This document shows positions 29,434 to 37,831 of a stretch of DNA of 64,000 bases, piece by piece (the stretch's first letter is position 1; each line of letters starts with the position of its first letter). The notes under the pieces were generated by a model, which saw only the letters and a program-made list of their open reading frames with translations, made no database searches and was not told where the DNA came from. The stretch covers positions 372,001 through 436,000 of the forward strand of contig JAJDAN010000089.1 of NCBI GenBank assembly GCA_029261855.1, in the 5' to 3' direction. The translations under genes were made by a program, and so were the position numbers. Source of the stretch: Deltaproteobacteria bacterium. GTDB lineage: Bacteria; Myxococcota_A; UBA9160; UBA4427.

Positions 29434-30605
29434 CCGCGAAACGACGCGTAGCGATCACCGGAATGGGCGTGGTATCTCCCGCCGGTATTGGAAGGGAAGC
29501 CTTCTGGCGGGGCTTGCTGGCGCCCCAGCGCGCCGGCGAGCGCCGGATCGACGACTTCGACCCCGCAGATTTCTATGACGACGCGAAGGCCATCCGCCGA
29601 GCGGACCGCTTCGAGCACTTCGCTGTCGCTGCCACCCGGCAAGCGCTGGCGCAGAGCGGGCCCCTCGACGCAGATGCCGATCGCATCGGTGTGCAGATGG
29701 GCACGGGTATCGGCGGCATGCAGACCCACGAGGACCAGACCCTGGTGCTCGACAGCAAGGGCGGCCGCCGTGTATCCGCCTTCACGGTTCCTATGATGAT
29801 GGCCAACGCCGCGGCGGCGGCCATCTCCATCGGCCACGGCTTTCAGGGGCCTTGCGAAGCGCTCGCGACGGCATGCGCCACGGGTACCCACGCCATTGGG
29901 CTCGCCGCGCGCTGGATCCAGTGGGGGATCTGCGACGCGAGCATCGCCGGCAGCTCCGAGGCCGCCATGACGCCCGTCGGCATGAACGCCTTCGCGAACA
30001 TGAAGGCCCTCAGCCAGAGCGGACGCTCGCGTCCCTTCGACGCCGCCCGCGACGGTTTCGTGATCTCCGAAGGCGCCGCCAGTCTGGTCCTGGAAGAATG
30101 GGACCGGGCACGCGCCCGCGGCGCCACCATCCTGGGCGAGGTGCTCGGGTCGTCGAGCCTGGCAGACGCGCACCACATCACGGCCCCGGCACCGGGTGGC
30201 GTCGGGGCGGCCCGCTGCATGCGCCGCGCGCTCGAGGACGCGGGCATCGCACCAGCAGACGTCGCCCACATCAACGCCCACGGCACCAGCACACCCCTCA
30301 ACGATGCCGCCGAAGCGCTCGGCATCGCCGACGTCTTCGGGCTTCCCGGCCCCATCGTCACGTCGACCAAGGGCGTCCTCGGGCACGCTCTCGGCGCAGC
30401 GGGCTCACTCGAGGCCGTGGCCGTCCTGTTGGCCATGCAGCATGGCCTGGTGCCGCCGACGGATGGGCTCGAGCAGCCCGACCCGGAGCTACCGGCGCTC
30501 GACTTCGTGCTCGGGGAAGCACGCGCCTGGACGCCGGGACCGTCTCTCTCGAATTCCTTCGGCTTCGGCGGCCACAACGGCACCCTGGTCCTCGGCCCCG
30601 CCTGA
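29430..30605 (+). CDS. fabF: Beta-ketoacyl-ACP synthase II (FabF-type)
   Basis: A 391-residue KAS I/II. The active-site residues are C149 (ATACATGTHAIG), H284 (NAHGTSTPLND) and H319 (KGVLGHALGAAGS), with the lysine of STKG. The closing SNSFGFGGHNGTLV is diagnostic. It is slightly shorter than E. coli FabF (412). It elongates acyl-ACP with malonyl-ACP. It begins at GTG 29430 inside the FabH stop. The two probably act together on one acyl chain. The convergent OmpA-like gene ends 17 bp away. Confidence 0.93.
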   Translation: MTAKRRVAITGMGVVSPAGIGREAFWRGLLAPQRAGERRIDDFDPADFYDDAKAIRRADRFEHFAVAATRQALAQSGPLDADADRIGVQMGTGIGGMQTHEDQTLVLDSKGGRRVSAFTVPMMMANAAAAAISIGHGFQGPCEALATACATGTHAIGLAARWIQWGICDASIAGSSEAAMTPVGMNAFANMKALSQSGRSRPFDAARDGFVISEGAASLVLEEWDRARARGATILGEVLGSSSLADAHHITAPAPGGVGAARCMRRALEDAGIAPADVAHINAHGTSTPLNDAAEALGIADVFGLPGPIVTSTKGVLGHALGAAGSLEAVAVLLAMQHGLVPPTDGLEQPDPELPALDFVLGEARAWTPGPSLSNSFGFGGHNGTLVLGPA

Positions 30606-30622
30606 GCGCGGTTCGGTCCGGC

Positions 30623-32503
30623 TCACTCGAGTCGCAGGACCTCGAGTCTACGGTTGGGCTCCTGGGCGGCGTGACTCCCGTCCGGGGGGACCAGCGGCTC
30701 GCTTCCACCCTTGCCCCGGACTTCCAGCTGGTCGTCGACGAGGTGACCCCGGTCCGTGAGCCATTCATGGATCGCCGCGGCGCGCCGCTCGCTCAGCTCC
30801 TGCTGATGGCTCGGCGTGCCGTTCGAGTCGGTGTGGACTTCGAGACGGACTCGTCGTTCCGGATGCAGAGCGAGGAGGTTCGCCAGGCGCGACAACTCGA
30901 GCCCTCCCCGGTCTCGCAGCTGCGCGCTGCCATTCTGGAAGATCCCGTCCGTCGGCATGTACACCCGGGGCGCGGCCGTGTCGCCGCCGAAGAAGACATT
31001 GGGGTTGCGATTGGCGTGCTCGACCGAGATCCGCGACAGCCGCGGCCGCGCGCGCTCGTCCTGGGCGGAAACCCAACCGCCCGGCCGCGGCGAACGTCCG
31101 GAGAACGAACGGAATTCCGAAGCCGCGCGCGCCTCGGAGCCCGGGTAGAACCCGCCGTACGCTGCCCCGCCGTCGCTCTCCGGTGAATCGGCGGGCGCCC
31201 CACCGGCAGGCGGCGCGCTCGCGGGCTGATCGGTAGACGGCTGACCCGCAGAAGGCCGACCCGTGGAAGGCCAGGACCCGAAAGAACGCGCGGGCGTGGA
31301 CGGCGACGAGGAAGGCTGTGTCGAAGGCGAAGGCTGCGCGGAGGACCCGCCAGACTCTTCAAAGGCCTGTGGCCGCCCGCCGGATGCCGGCGCGGCCGGC
31401 CAGCGCCCGCCGGGTGTCGTGCGCGGCGGCGCAACGTGACGAATGCCGGCCTGCGCTTCGGCGACGGCCGACCCGGCACGCGACCCCGGCGCGGCGCAGC
31501 CTCCGTCGAGTTGCCAGCAACTGGCGCACACGAGCAGCGTCCACGCGGTCGCGGCGAGACAGAAGGGCCAACGCAGCTGCACCATGCCACTGACGACGAC
31601 GGGCGCGCCCAACCAGGGAAGGGTCGCCACCGCCGCGACGCCACAACCGAGCTGCCACCAGCCGAGCAGGGGGTCCGCGTAGCCAACGGCCTGACCCAGC
31701 ACCAGCGCGAGGCCGAGCCAGCCGTGTAGAGCGGACGTCCCGACCGTCACGCCCCGAGTCGCAAGGCGCAGCAACAACGCCAGGACGAGCGGCGTTGCCC
31801 AGGTGATCGCTGCGTGTGCGCCACAGCCGAGCGCGAAGGCCACGGTCCCGACGCACAGCACCAGCGTCGCCAGCCCCCAACGCAGGCGCGCATAGACGAC
31901 GTCGCCCTCGGTGCCCAAGACCTCGGATGCCCCGCCGGCGGGCGCGGTCGAAGTCCGGATCGCGGGCTTCTCTAGCCGCAACTCCGGGACGTTGACGGGC
32001 TCGGCTCTGTCGGGCTCGGCTCTCTCGGGCTCGGCTCTTTCGGGCTCGGTTCTCTCCGCTTCGACGTCGAGCTCGTGCGGTGGCGGTCGGGGGGCGACGA
32101 AGTCATCGTCCGCGCGTTGCGGCGGCGCGAGTCGCGCCTGCAGGGTGCCGACGATGGTGCCGTACGCCCTGCCCTTCGACTCAGCGGGGTGCATGAGCTT
32201 CCAGTCGCGGATGCGAACGTCGAAGAGCGGTCGCTGGCGAGGCCCATGGCCCGCCTCGCCTTCGCAGAGCAGGAGCTCGACCCGCTTCACGCGGTCCTGG
32301 CGGATGACCTCTTCTCGTGGCGCGGTCGCGGGTGGTTCGGGCACGCGTGCGAAGTCCCGCAACGTGCCGGACTCGATCTCGAACTGGAAGCGCCGAGCAC
32401 CCGGCGGGTCGCCGGTCTCGCCGCTCTCGCCCCGGACGCGATCTCCCGCGCAGACGCCCACGAAGCGCCCCTCGATCCACTCGTCTCGTCGGGCCTCGGA
32501 CAT
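30623..32503 (-). CDS. Multi-spanning inner-membrane protein with C-terminal OmpA/MotB domain
   Basis: A 626-residue protein. Residues 1-130 form a soluble domain of unknown type. About 130-185 is an acidic linker built from ERAEP repeats. About 200-335 holds several hydrophobic membrane segments (LATLVLCVGTVAFALGCG; ALLLRLATRG; LALVLGQAVGY; WPFCLAATAWTLLVCASC). About 340-470 is a Ser/Pro/Gly-rich disordered stretch. The last 125 residues are an OmpA-like peptidoglycan-binding domain (RVRLEVHTDSNG, LSERRAAAIHEWL, NRRLEVLRL). The linker length would let the OmpA domain reach the cell wall. It is 18 bp downstream of the DUF4407 gene, so the two probably form one envelope complex. Function unknown. 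Confidence 0.82.
   Translation of the reverse strand: MSEARRDEWIEGRFVGVCAGDRVRGESGETGDPPGARRFQFEIESGTLRDFARVPEPPATAPREEVIRQDRVKRVELLLCEGEAGHGPRQRPLFDVRIRDWKLMHPAESKGRAYGTIVGTLQARLAPPQRADDDFVAPRPPPHELDVEAERTEPERAEPERAEPDRAEPVNVPELRLEKPAIRTSTAPAGGASEVLGTEGDVVYARLRWGLATLVLCVGTVAFALGCGAHAAITWATPLVLALLLRLATRGVTVGTSALHGWLGLALVLGQAVGYADPLLGWWQLGCGVAAVATLPWLGAPVVVSGMVQLRWPFCLAATAWTLLVCASCWQLDGGCAAPGSRAGSAVAEAQAGIRHVAPPRTTPGGRWPAAPASGGRPQAFEESGGSSAQPSPSTQPSSSPSTPARSFGSWPSTGRPSAGQPSTDQPASAPPAGGAPADSPESDGGAAYGGFYPGSEARAASEFRSFSGRSPRPGGWVSAQDERARPRLSRISVEHANRNPNVFFGGDTAAPRVYMPTDGIFQNGSAQLRDRGGLELSRLANLLALHPERRVRLEVHTDSNGTPSHQQELSERRAAAIHEWLTDRGHLVDDQLEVRGKGGSEPLVPPDGSHAAQEPNRRLEVLRLE
31997..32056 (-). 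repeat. Four 15-bp tandem repeats encoding an acidic ERAEP linker
   Basis: Four near-identical copies of GGGCTCGGCTCTCTC (plus-strand sense) lie head to tail inside the OmpA-like gene and encode ERAEP/DRAEP units. Differences are confined to one or two bases per unit, suggesting recent expansion by slippage. Confidence 0.85.
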
Positions 32504-32521
32504 GATCTCAGGCAGCGCGGG

Positions 32522-33805
32522 TCACTTGCGGGAGCCGACGGGCCGGAGATGCGCGTCCGGCGCCGGGCGCGGCGCCTGGGATTCCGTCGCACGCGCTGCT
32601 CCCGCCTGCAGGCGACGACGGGCTTCGGCGAACGCGGCGTCGGCCTCGTGGTAGACATCCACCCGGATCTCTTCGTTCGTGTCCGCCAGGTAGATCTGCG
32701 CGTCGGCTTCGATGCCGGCGCGTGCAGTCGTCACGCGGATCTCGTTCTCGAGCAGATAGTCGTAGGCGCCCTTGCGCAACATCATCTTGAAGAAGATCGG
32801 CCCGGTCTCGATGGCGATCAGCAGCAACAAGATGAAGATGGGCACCCAACCGCCGATCTCGTGGGAGATGTGGATGCGCTTCATCAGGCCGTCGAGGTTG
32901 CGCGCCTGACGCAGGTTGCTTGCCCGAGCGGCCTCGAGCTGCCCGTCCACCGCGGCCAGCTCGGTCTTCCAGCGTGCGATCTCGGCGAGTGCCGGCTGGT
33001 TCTTCTCCGCGTCCCGAGAGCGGTCGCGGTCGAGCTCGAGCAGCATCTGGTCCAGATTCTCGCGCTTGTCCCGCCAGGCGGGACCGCGACCCGCCACACC
33101 GCTCCCCGTCTTGCCTTCGGCCTCGAGCTCGAGCAGGCGGCGCTGCTGGTTGATCTCGATCCGGCGCCTTTCGAAGTAGCCCTCACGCTCGTCCAGGCGA
33201 TCCATGGACGCGGCGATTCGCGCTCTCAGCTCGTCCGTCGTGCTCTCGAAGATGCGATCCGTGTGGTTGTTCAGCTGGGTCAGGTAGTCGTTCTGCTCGA
33301 GCTCGAGCTGAGCGTCGATCTCGGGCTTGAGCACGCGGATCTCGAGCGGCGCCGAGATGCAGACGCCGATCAGAATCGCCATCAACAAGCGAGGCAGCGA
33401 CTGCAACAGTTCCTGCAGCGTGATCCGCTCGGTGCCATCGCCCTTGCCGGTACTCGACACGATGAAGCGGTCGATGTTGAAGATCACGAGGCCCCACACG
33501 AGGCCCGCGAGACTCGCGAGACAGAAGGTCGGCCAGTCGAGCTGCCGATCGAGTGCGGTGCCCGTCTTGGGCTCGAAGACGGTGTAGAAGGCATACGACC
33601 CGGACGCGAAGGCGAGAACCGCCGTCGCCAACACCACGCCGCCGATGCCCTGGAACTTCACCCAGTCCGTCTTGGGGCAACGGGACAGGACGGGGGCGTC
33701 TGCGCCGGCGCATGACCACAGGAAACGCGTTGCGAGACCGGGTCCGCGCGGGGAGACCGGCGGCCTGGAGCTCGCTCGGGATGTGGGTCGTTGGGGCTGG
33801 GCCAT
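32522..33805 (-). CDS. DUF4407 membrane protein with central coiled coil
   Basis: A 427-residue DUF4407 protein. Membrane segments lie at about 55-77 (VVLATAVLAFASGSYAFYTV), 90-112 (SLAGLVWGLVIFNIDRFIV, containing the family FNxDRFIV signature), 135-155 (LLMAILIGVCISAPLEI) and 325-345 (PIFILLLLIAIETGPIFF). Between the third and fourth is a 160-residue charged coiled coil (LDEREGYFERRRIEINQQ onward) that must project to one side of the membrane. ATG 33805. Members of this family are of unknown function. The linked OmpA-domain gene downstream suggests a cell-wall-anchored membrane assembly, in outline like a stator pair, but no MotA similarity is seen. Confidence 0.85.
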   Translation of the reverse strand: MAQPQRPTSRASSRPPVSPRGPGLATRFLWSCAGADAPVLSRCPKTDWVKFQGIGGVVLATAVLAFASGSYAFYTVFEPKTGTALDRQLDWPTFCLASLAGLVWGLVIFNIDRFIVSSTGKGDGTERITLQELLQSLPRLLMAILIGVCISAPLEIRVLKPEIDAQLELEQNDYLTQLNNHTDRIFESTTDELRARIAASMDRLDEREGYFERRRIEINQQRRLLELEAEGKTGSGVAGRGPAWRDKRENLDQMLLELDRDRSRDAEKNQPALAEIARWKTELAAVDGQLEAARASNLRQARNLDGLMKRIHISHEIGGWVPIFILLLLIAIETGPIFFKMMLRKGAYDYLLENEIRVTTARAGIEADAQIYLADTNEEIRVDVYHEADAAFAEARRRLQAGAARATESQAPRPAPDAHLRPVGSRK

Positions 33806-33908
33806 TCGGCGTCCTTCCGTGCGCGGCGCTTCTCGGCTTCATCGGCCGACGGCGGCAGCGGGTGAACGATGGCGTCCGACCCGGCTGGACGATTCTCGCC
33901 AGGGTGTA

Positions 33909-33922
33909 GAGGGTGTACCCTC
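33909..33922. promoter_or_regulatory. Perfect palindrome directly upstream of ribA start
   Basis: GAGGGT-GT-ACCCTC is a perfect 6-bp inverted repeat ending 7 bp before the ATG of the cyclohydrolase gene. The octamer AGGGTGTA is also directly repeated at 33901-33908 and 33910-33917. It covers the position where a Shine-Dalgarno should be, so protein binding or RNA folding here could control expression. No known regulator is identified. Confidence 0.35.
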
Positions 33923-33929
33923 TCGCGCG

Positions 33930-34748
33930 ATGTTCACGTACCTGAATCCCCAGATCCGAGAGCGACTGATCGAAGACGGCAAGCTGCTGCGCATCGACGC
34001 CACCGGGAATCGCCTCGACCCGCGGGCGGCCCCGCCCGCCGACGCGCTCAGCGTGAACCTGCTGGGACCGATCCCACTACCGGTCCACATCGGGGGCGTC
34101 CGTCACGTCGTCGACTGGTACGCCACGGTCCGCAGCTCCGAGCTGCGTGAGGTGGAAGAGCTGGCCACGACCCTACGCGAGAGCGGGGGGCAGCATCTGT
34201 TCTCGATGCTCGCCTCGTCGATGGCCGTGAACAGCGTGCTCGTGGTCGGGAACCCCGAGGAGAGCGAGTCGCCTCTGGTTCGCGTCCACTCGAGCTGCCT
34301 CACAGGCGATGTCTTCGGGTCCGAACGCTGCGAGTGCGGCCCCCAATTGGCCGACGCCGTCGGGCGGATCTGCGAAGAAGACACCGGCGGTCTGCTCATC
34401 TACATGGCGGGACACGAGGGTCGCGGTATCGGGCTGTGGGCCAAGGCCGCGACCTACCTGCTCCAGGACGGGGGCGAGGACACCTACCAGGCCAACCAGT
34501 CCCTGGGCCTGCCCGAAGACTCACGGGACTTCAGCGACGCGGCAGCCCTGTTGCACTTCTTCGTGGGCAACCGCCCCATACGCCTGCTCACCAACAACCC
34601 GAAGAAGATCGCGGACCTCACGGAGTACGGCCTCTCGGAGATCACCCCGATCAAGCACGTGACCGGAGTCAGCGAGTGGAACCGTCGCTACCTGGCGGCG
34701 AAGCTGAACTGGGGGCACCGGATCGAGTCCTCGGACCTCGACGAATAG
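33930..34748 (+). CDS. ribA: GTP cyclohydrolase II, stand-alone
   Basis: A 272-residue GTP cyclohydrolase II, the first committed step of riboflavin synthesis (GTP to diaminohydroxyribosylaminopyrimidine phosphate, formate and pyrophosphate). The zinc ligands are intact in SCLTGDVFGSERCECG, the catalytic region MAGHEGRGIGL is present, and DTYQANQSLGLPEDSRDFSDAA plus LLTNNPKKI match the family. The N-terminal 80 residues are an extension beyond the roughly 200-residue E. coli RibA. ATG 33930 is used. It is convergent with a RibBA gene whose own cyclohydrolase half looks inactive, so this enzyme probably supplies the missing activity. Confidence 0.92.
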   Translation: MFTYLNPQIRERLIEDGKLLRIDATGNRLDPRAAPPADALSVNLLGPIPLPVHIGGVRHVVDWYATVRSSELREVEELATTLRESGGQHLFSMLASSMAVNSVLVVGNPEESESPLVRVHSSCLTGDVFGSERCECGPQLADAVGRICEEDTGGLLIYMAGHEGRGIGLWAKAATYLLQDGGEDTYQANQSLGLPEDSRDFSDAAALLHFFVGNRPIRLLTNNPKKIADLTEYGLSEITPIKHVTGVSEWNRRYLAAKLNWGHRIESSDLDE

Positions 34749-34767
34749 AGCCGACCGCCGGCGGCTA

Positions 34768-35940
34768 CTACTTGCGCGGCCGAAGAGGCAGGACCGGAGC
34801 GTTCGGCGGGTTCAGCGGGACGATCTCTTCGACCGAGAGGTCGAAGCCTTCGAGACCCACGATGTGCCTCGGCCGATTGGTCATCAGACGCATGCGGTGC
34901 ACCCCGAGATCCGACAGGATCTGCGCACCGACACCGATGTCCCGCAACCGATCCGAGTCGTTGCGCGACTCCTCGGACGAAGCCGCATCCGGCCCCGTGG
35001 ACGGCCTGTTTTCGGCCGCGACGACGCGCTTCAGGGCGTCGCCGATACGCATGCCACCCCCGGGCTGGCCGATCTGCACGAGCACCCCGCGACCCTCCTT
35101 CTCGATCCGGGTCAGAGGCACCTCCAGGACGCTCGGACGACCGAGGTCCGCGTTGAAGGCGAGCACCGGCGCCGAGGTCTGCATCCTCACCAGGACGGGC
35201 TCGCCGTCGGACAGGTCTCCCTTCATGAACGCCACGTGCTCGGCGTCCCCCACCTCGCTGCGATACACGATGGTGTGGAAGGTGCCGTACACGAAATCGA
35301 TGTCGAGCTCGACGTAGCGACTGACGAGCTTTTCCTTGGCACGTCGGAACGCGATGAGATCGTCGATCGAGACGATCTTCAGGTCGAACTTCTTCGCGAA
35401 GGCCTCGAGCTCGGGCCGCCGCGCCATCGTGCCGTCGTCCTTCAGGATCTCACAGATGACACCGGCGGGGCTCAGACCCGCGAGTCGCGCGAGATCCACC
35501 GAGCCTTCGGTATGACCGGTCCGCACGAGCACACCACCGTCCCGGGCGATCAGAGGGAAGACATGGCCGGGCCTGGCGAGGTCGCGTCCGGTACAGCGCG
35601 GGTCGACGGCAGTCTTGATCGTGTGGGCGCGGTCGGCAGCGCTGATGCCCGTCGTGACCCCGCTGCGGGCCTCGATGGAAACCGTGAACGCGGTCCCGAA
35701 CGCTTCGGAATTGTCCCGGACCATGAGCGGGAGATCGAGCTGTCTGGCGCGGTCTTCCGTCAGGGTGAGGCAGATGAGGCCCCGCCCGTTCATGGCCATG
35801 AAGTTCACCCATTCCGGCGTGACCTTCTCTGCGGCAACGACGATGTCGCCTTCGTTCTCCCGATCCTCGTCGTCGACCAGGATGACGGCCTTGCCGTTGC
35901 GGATGTCTTCGATCGCTTCACGTACGCGCGATAGGGCCAC
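34768..35940 (-). CDS. ribB: RibBA: DHBP synthase with degenerate GTP cyclohydrolase II domain
   Basis: A 390-residue bifunctional-type protein. Residues 1-205 are a complete 3,4-dihydroxy-2-butanone-4-phosphate synthase ([13 protein letters not shown] acidic loop; [14 protein letters not shown]), which makes the four-carbon riboflavin precursor from ribulose 5-phosphate. Residues about 210-390 align with GTP cyclohydrolase II. The zinc cysteines, however, are gone: the position of CLTGDxxxSxxCxCG reads [14 protein letters not shown], and GHEGRGIGL has become GQPGGGMRI. The late binding segment ([20 protein letters not shown]) survives. Start is GTG 35940 with GGAGGA upstream. The second domain is probably non-catalytic, perhaps structural. 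Confidence 0.92.
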   Translation of the reverse strand: MALSRVREAIEDIRNGKAVILVDDEDRENEGDIVVAAEKVTPEWVNFMAMNGRGLICLTLTEDRARQLDLPLMVRDNSEAFGTAFTVSIEARSGVTTGISAADRAHTIKTAVDPRCTGRDLARPGHVFPLIARDGGVLVRTGHTEGSVDLARLAGLSPAGVICEILKDDGTMARRPELEAFAKKFDLKIVSIDDLIAFRRAKEKLVSRYVELDIDFVYGTFHTIVYRSEVGDAEHVAFMKGDLSDGEPVLVRMQTSAPVLAFNADLGRPSVLEVPLTRIEKEGRGVLVQIGQPGGGMRIGDALKRVVAAENRPSTGPDAASSEESRNDSDRLRDIGVGAQILSDLGVHRMRLMTNRPRHIVGLEGFDLSVEEIVPLNPPNAPVLPLRPRK

Positions 35941-35972
35941 CAAGACGATCCTCCCGGATGGGTGCGATAGCG

Positions 35973-36050
35973 GCGAGCGACTGCAGCGAGCGACTGCAGC
36001 GAGCGACAACAGCGAGCGACAACAGCGAGCGACAACGGCGAACGATAACA
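35973..36050. repeat. Six 13-bp tandem repeats upstream of ribBA
   Basis: The unit GCGAGCGACTGCA (or GCGAGCGACAACA) is repeated six times head to tail, with the core GCGAGCGAC identical in five copies and the last copy diverged (GCGAACGAT). It occupies most of the 128-bp gap between the RibBA start and the stop of the PEP-CTERM-like gene, both on the minus strand. A 13-bp period is not a multiple of three. Options are protein-binding iterons controlling ribB, or a slippage-born minisatellite. No FMN riboswitch is seen in this gap. Confidence 0.85.
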
Positions 36051-36068
36051 CGGCCCGAGCGGGGGGCC

Positions 36069-36770
36069 TCAGCCGCTCCGGTGTCTCGCCCCGCGCCCTG
36101 CCCGCCGGCGGCGCCCTCTGCAGTAACCGAGCAACGCGACACCCACCGCGGCCAGGACTCCGCTTCCGGGCTCCGGGTTCGAGATGAAGGGATCGAGGCT
36201 CGTATTGCCGATCGGCTGGAAGGGAGAGCCGTCCACCGAGAACCGGATCGTTGCGGGTCCTCCGCAGCATCCCTCGAAGCCCACCCAACCGATCGTATAC
36301 GAAGAGCCGGCGGCGAGCGCGGCGGTCGTCGTGAAGACGTCCGGATTGTTCCAGTCGTTCGCCCACCAGATGTCGTCGGTGGTGACGAACTCGTCGATCA
36401 CCGTACCGGAGCCGTTGTCGATCACGACGGCTGCGCCCCCGCGTCCCCAGTCGGTTCCGACCTGGAACGACCAGGTGCCGCCAACCTCGACGTCGATCAC
36501 CGTCGTCATCAGCACGCTGTAGTCCGTGGTGACTCCCGCGTAGATCGGTGCGGCTACGCCATCGAGCAGATCGAGGGAGTTCTGGGACAGTGGCGTCTCG
36601 GACTGGTGCTGGGCCAGCAGCAACGCCCAGGTGTCCCCGGCTTGCACCTGGTAGGTGGACGCGGCGAAGTCCACCTGGAAGGTGAGCGCCGAGGCAGAGC
36701 CTGGAAGCAGAAGGCCAATGGCCAGCCAGAGACCCGCCCATGTCGATCGAGGACTCATCCTCTGGCTCAT
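36069..36770 (-). CDS. Secreted protein with PEP-CTERM-like sorting signal
   Basis: A 233-residue exported protein. Signal peptide: [18 protein letters not shown], cleaved after about residue 29. The mature part is beta-rich with Asp/Gly/Asn-rich loops ([32 protein letters not shown]). The C-terminus has the tripartite signal of exosortase substrates: PEPG, a hydrophobic helix ([13 protein letters not shown]), then a basic patch ([10 protein letters not shown]). Such proteins are processed by an exosortase and exported to the surface or matrix. No exosortase gene lies in this window. Ligand or matrix function is unknown. Confidence 0.8.
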   Translation of the reverse strand: MSQRMSPRSTWAGLWLAIGLLLPGSASALTFQVDFAASTYQVQAGDTWALLLAQHQSETPLSQNSLDLLDGVAAPIYAGVTTDYSVLMTTVIDVEVGGTWSFQVGTDWGRGGAAVVIDNGSGTVIDEFVTTDDIWWANDWNNPDVFTTTAALAAGSSYTIGWVGFEGCCGGPATIRFSVDGSPFQPIGNTSLDPFISNPEPGSGVLAAVGVALLGYCRGRRRRAGRGARHRSG

Positions 36771-36904
36771 CGGTCGAATCGGAATCGACTCTTAGTCCGC
36801 TTTCCCGTGGACCCTCCGGAGCCGGGGGCCGGCAGCCGGCAGGCGTCCGGCAAGTGTTCGGGACAAGACCCCCGAGTCGCGTCCGCTGCTAGAGTGCGCG
36901 CCCC

Positions 36905-37831
36905 ATGCACGAAGCCCTCACCGCCCTGCTCGCCGCGCTACGACCGCGCCGCCTCGACCCGCAAGATGGCCGGGAAGACCAGGCCGAGTTCGAGTGCATC
37001 CACGCGACGCCTCTCGGCACCCAACGACTCTTCGGCGGCCAGGTCCTCGGGCAGTCGCTCGCCGCAGCACAGGGCCTGGCATCGGACCGGCCGGCGCACA
37101 GCTTCCACGCCCACTTCCTGCGACGCGGCGACGCGCACACCCCGATCCGCCTCTCCGCGACGAGCATCCGCAGGTCGCGTCACTTCGAGACCATCGAGGT
37201 CGTGGCGCGCCAGGGGGACGAAGCGCCGATCCTGCAGATGACGGCCTCCTTCCACGACGAGGAGGACGGACCGGTCCACCAGATCCCCATGGATTCGGTC
37301 GGGCCGCCTCAGGGCGAGTCGTTCGAAGAATCACTGCTTCGCGCAATGACACCCCATGGCTTCGACGACACGACCGACGTTCCCTTCCAGCTGCCGGTGG
37401 AGATCCGGAGCGTCGGCGGGATCGGGATCTTCAGCAAAGACGTCAGGCCGCCCCAGGCGCGCTGCTGGCTGCGCGTGCGGGAGCCGCTGCCCGACGACCC
37501 GGCCCTGCATCAGTGTCTGTTCGCCTACGCGTCCGACTACGCGATCATGGCCCCCGCTCTCAACCCGCACCCGATCTCGGCCATGGAAATGATGTCCGCG
37601 AGCCTGGACCACGCCGTCTGGTTCCATCGCCCGTTCCGGATGGACGAGTGGCTGCTCTTCGAGCTCGATAGCCCGGTGGGATCCGGCGCACGAGCCATCG
37701 GCCGCGGGTTGCTCTACACGATCGACGGAGAGCTCGTCGCTTCGTGCGTGCAGGAAGGACTGCTGCGCAGCCGACCCCGTCCCGAACTGCCACGCAACAT
37801 GCTCGGCGGCGACGATCAGTCGCGTTCGTAG
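36905..37831 (+). CDS. tesB: Acyl-CoA thioesterase II (TesB-type)
   Basis: A 308-residue TesB family thioesterase with two hotdog domains. FGGQVLGQSLAAA (residues about 39-52) opens the first and SLDHAVWFHRPFR (about 234-246), with the catalytic Asp, closes the second. It hydrolyses medium- and long-chain acyl-CoA. The length (E. coli TesB 286) and domain order are normal. It stands alone, with a 134-bp leader that also serves the divergent PEP-CTERM-like gene, and its 3' end overlaps the convergent Nudix gene by 16 bp. Confidence 0.93.
   Translation: MHEALTALLAALRPRRLDPQDGREDQAEFECIHATPLGTQRLFGGQVLGQSLAAAQGLASDRPAHSFHAHFLRRGDAHTPIRLSATSIRRSRHFETIEVVARQGDEAPILQMTASFHDEEDGPVHQIPMDSVGPPQGESFEESLLRAMTPHGFDDTTDVPFQLPVEIRSVGGIGIFSKDVRPPQARCWLRVREPLPDDPALHQCLFAYASDYAIMAPALNPHPISAMEMMSASLDHAVWFHRPFRMDEWLLFELDSPVGSGARAIGRGLLYTIDGELVASCVQEGLLRSRPRPELPRNMLGGDDQSRS

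Noticed and set aside
35973-36050. CRISPR array
   Set aside because: The 13-bp units are contiguous with no spacers, and no cas genes are present.
35941-36068. FMN riboswitch upstream of ribBA
   Set aside because: No conserved FMN-aptamer sequence blocks are visible; the gap is filled by tandem repeats instead.
35941-36741. The long upstream extension of the RibBA frame
   Set aside because: It runs through the 13-bp repeats and the opposite-phase PEP-CTERM-like gene; GTG 35940 with GGAGGA is a much better start.
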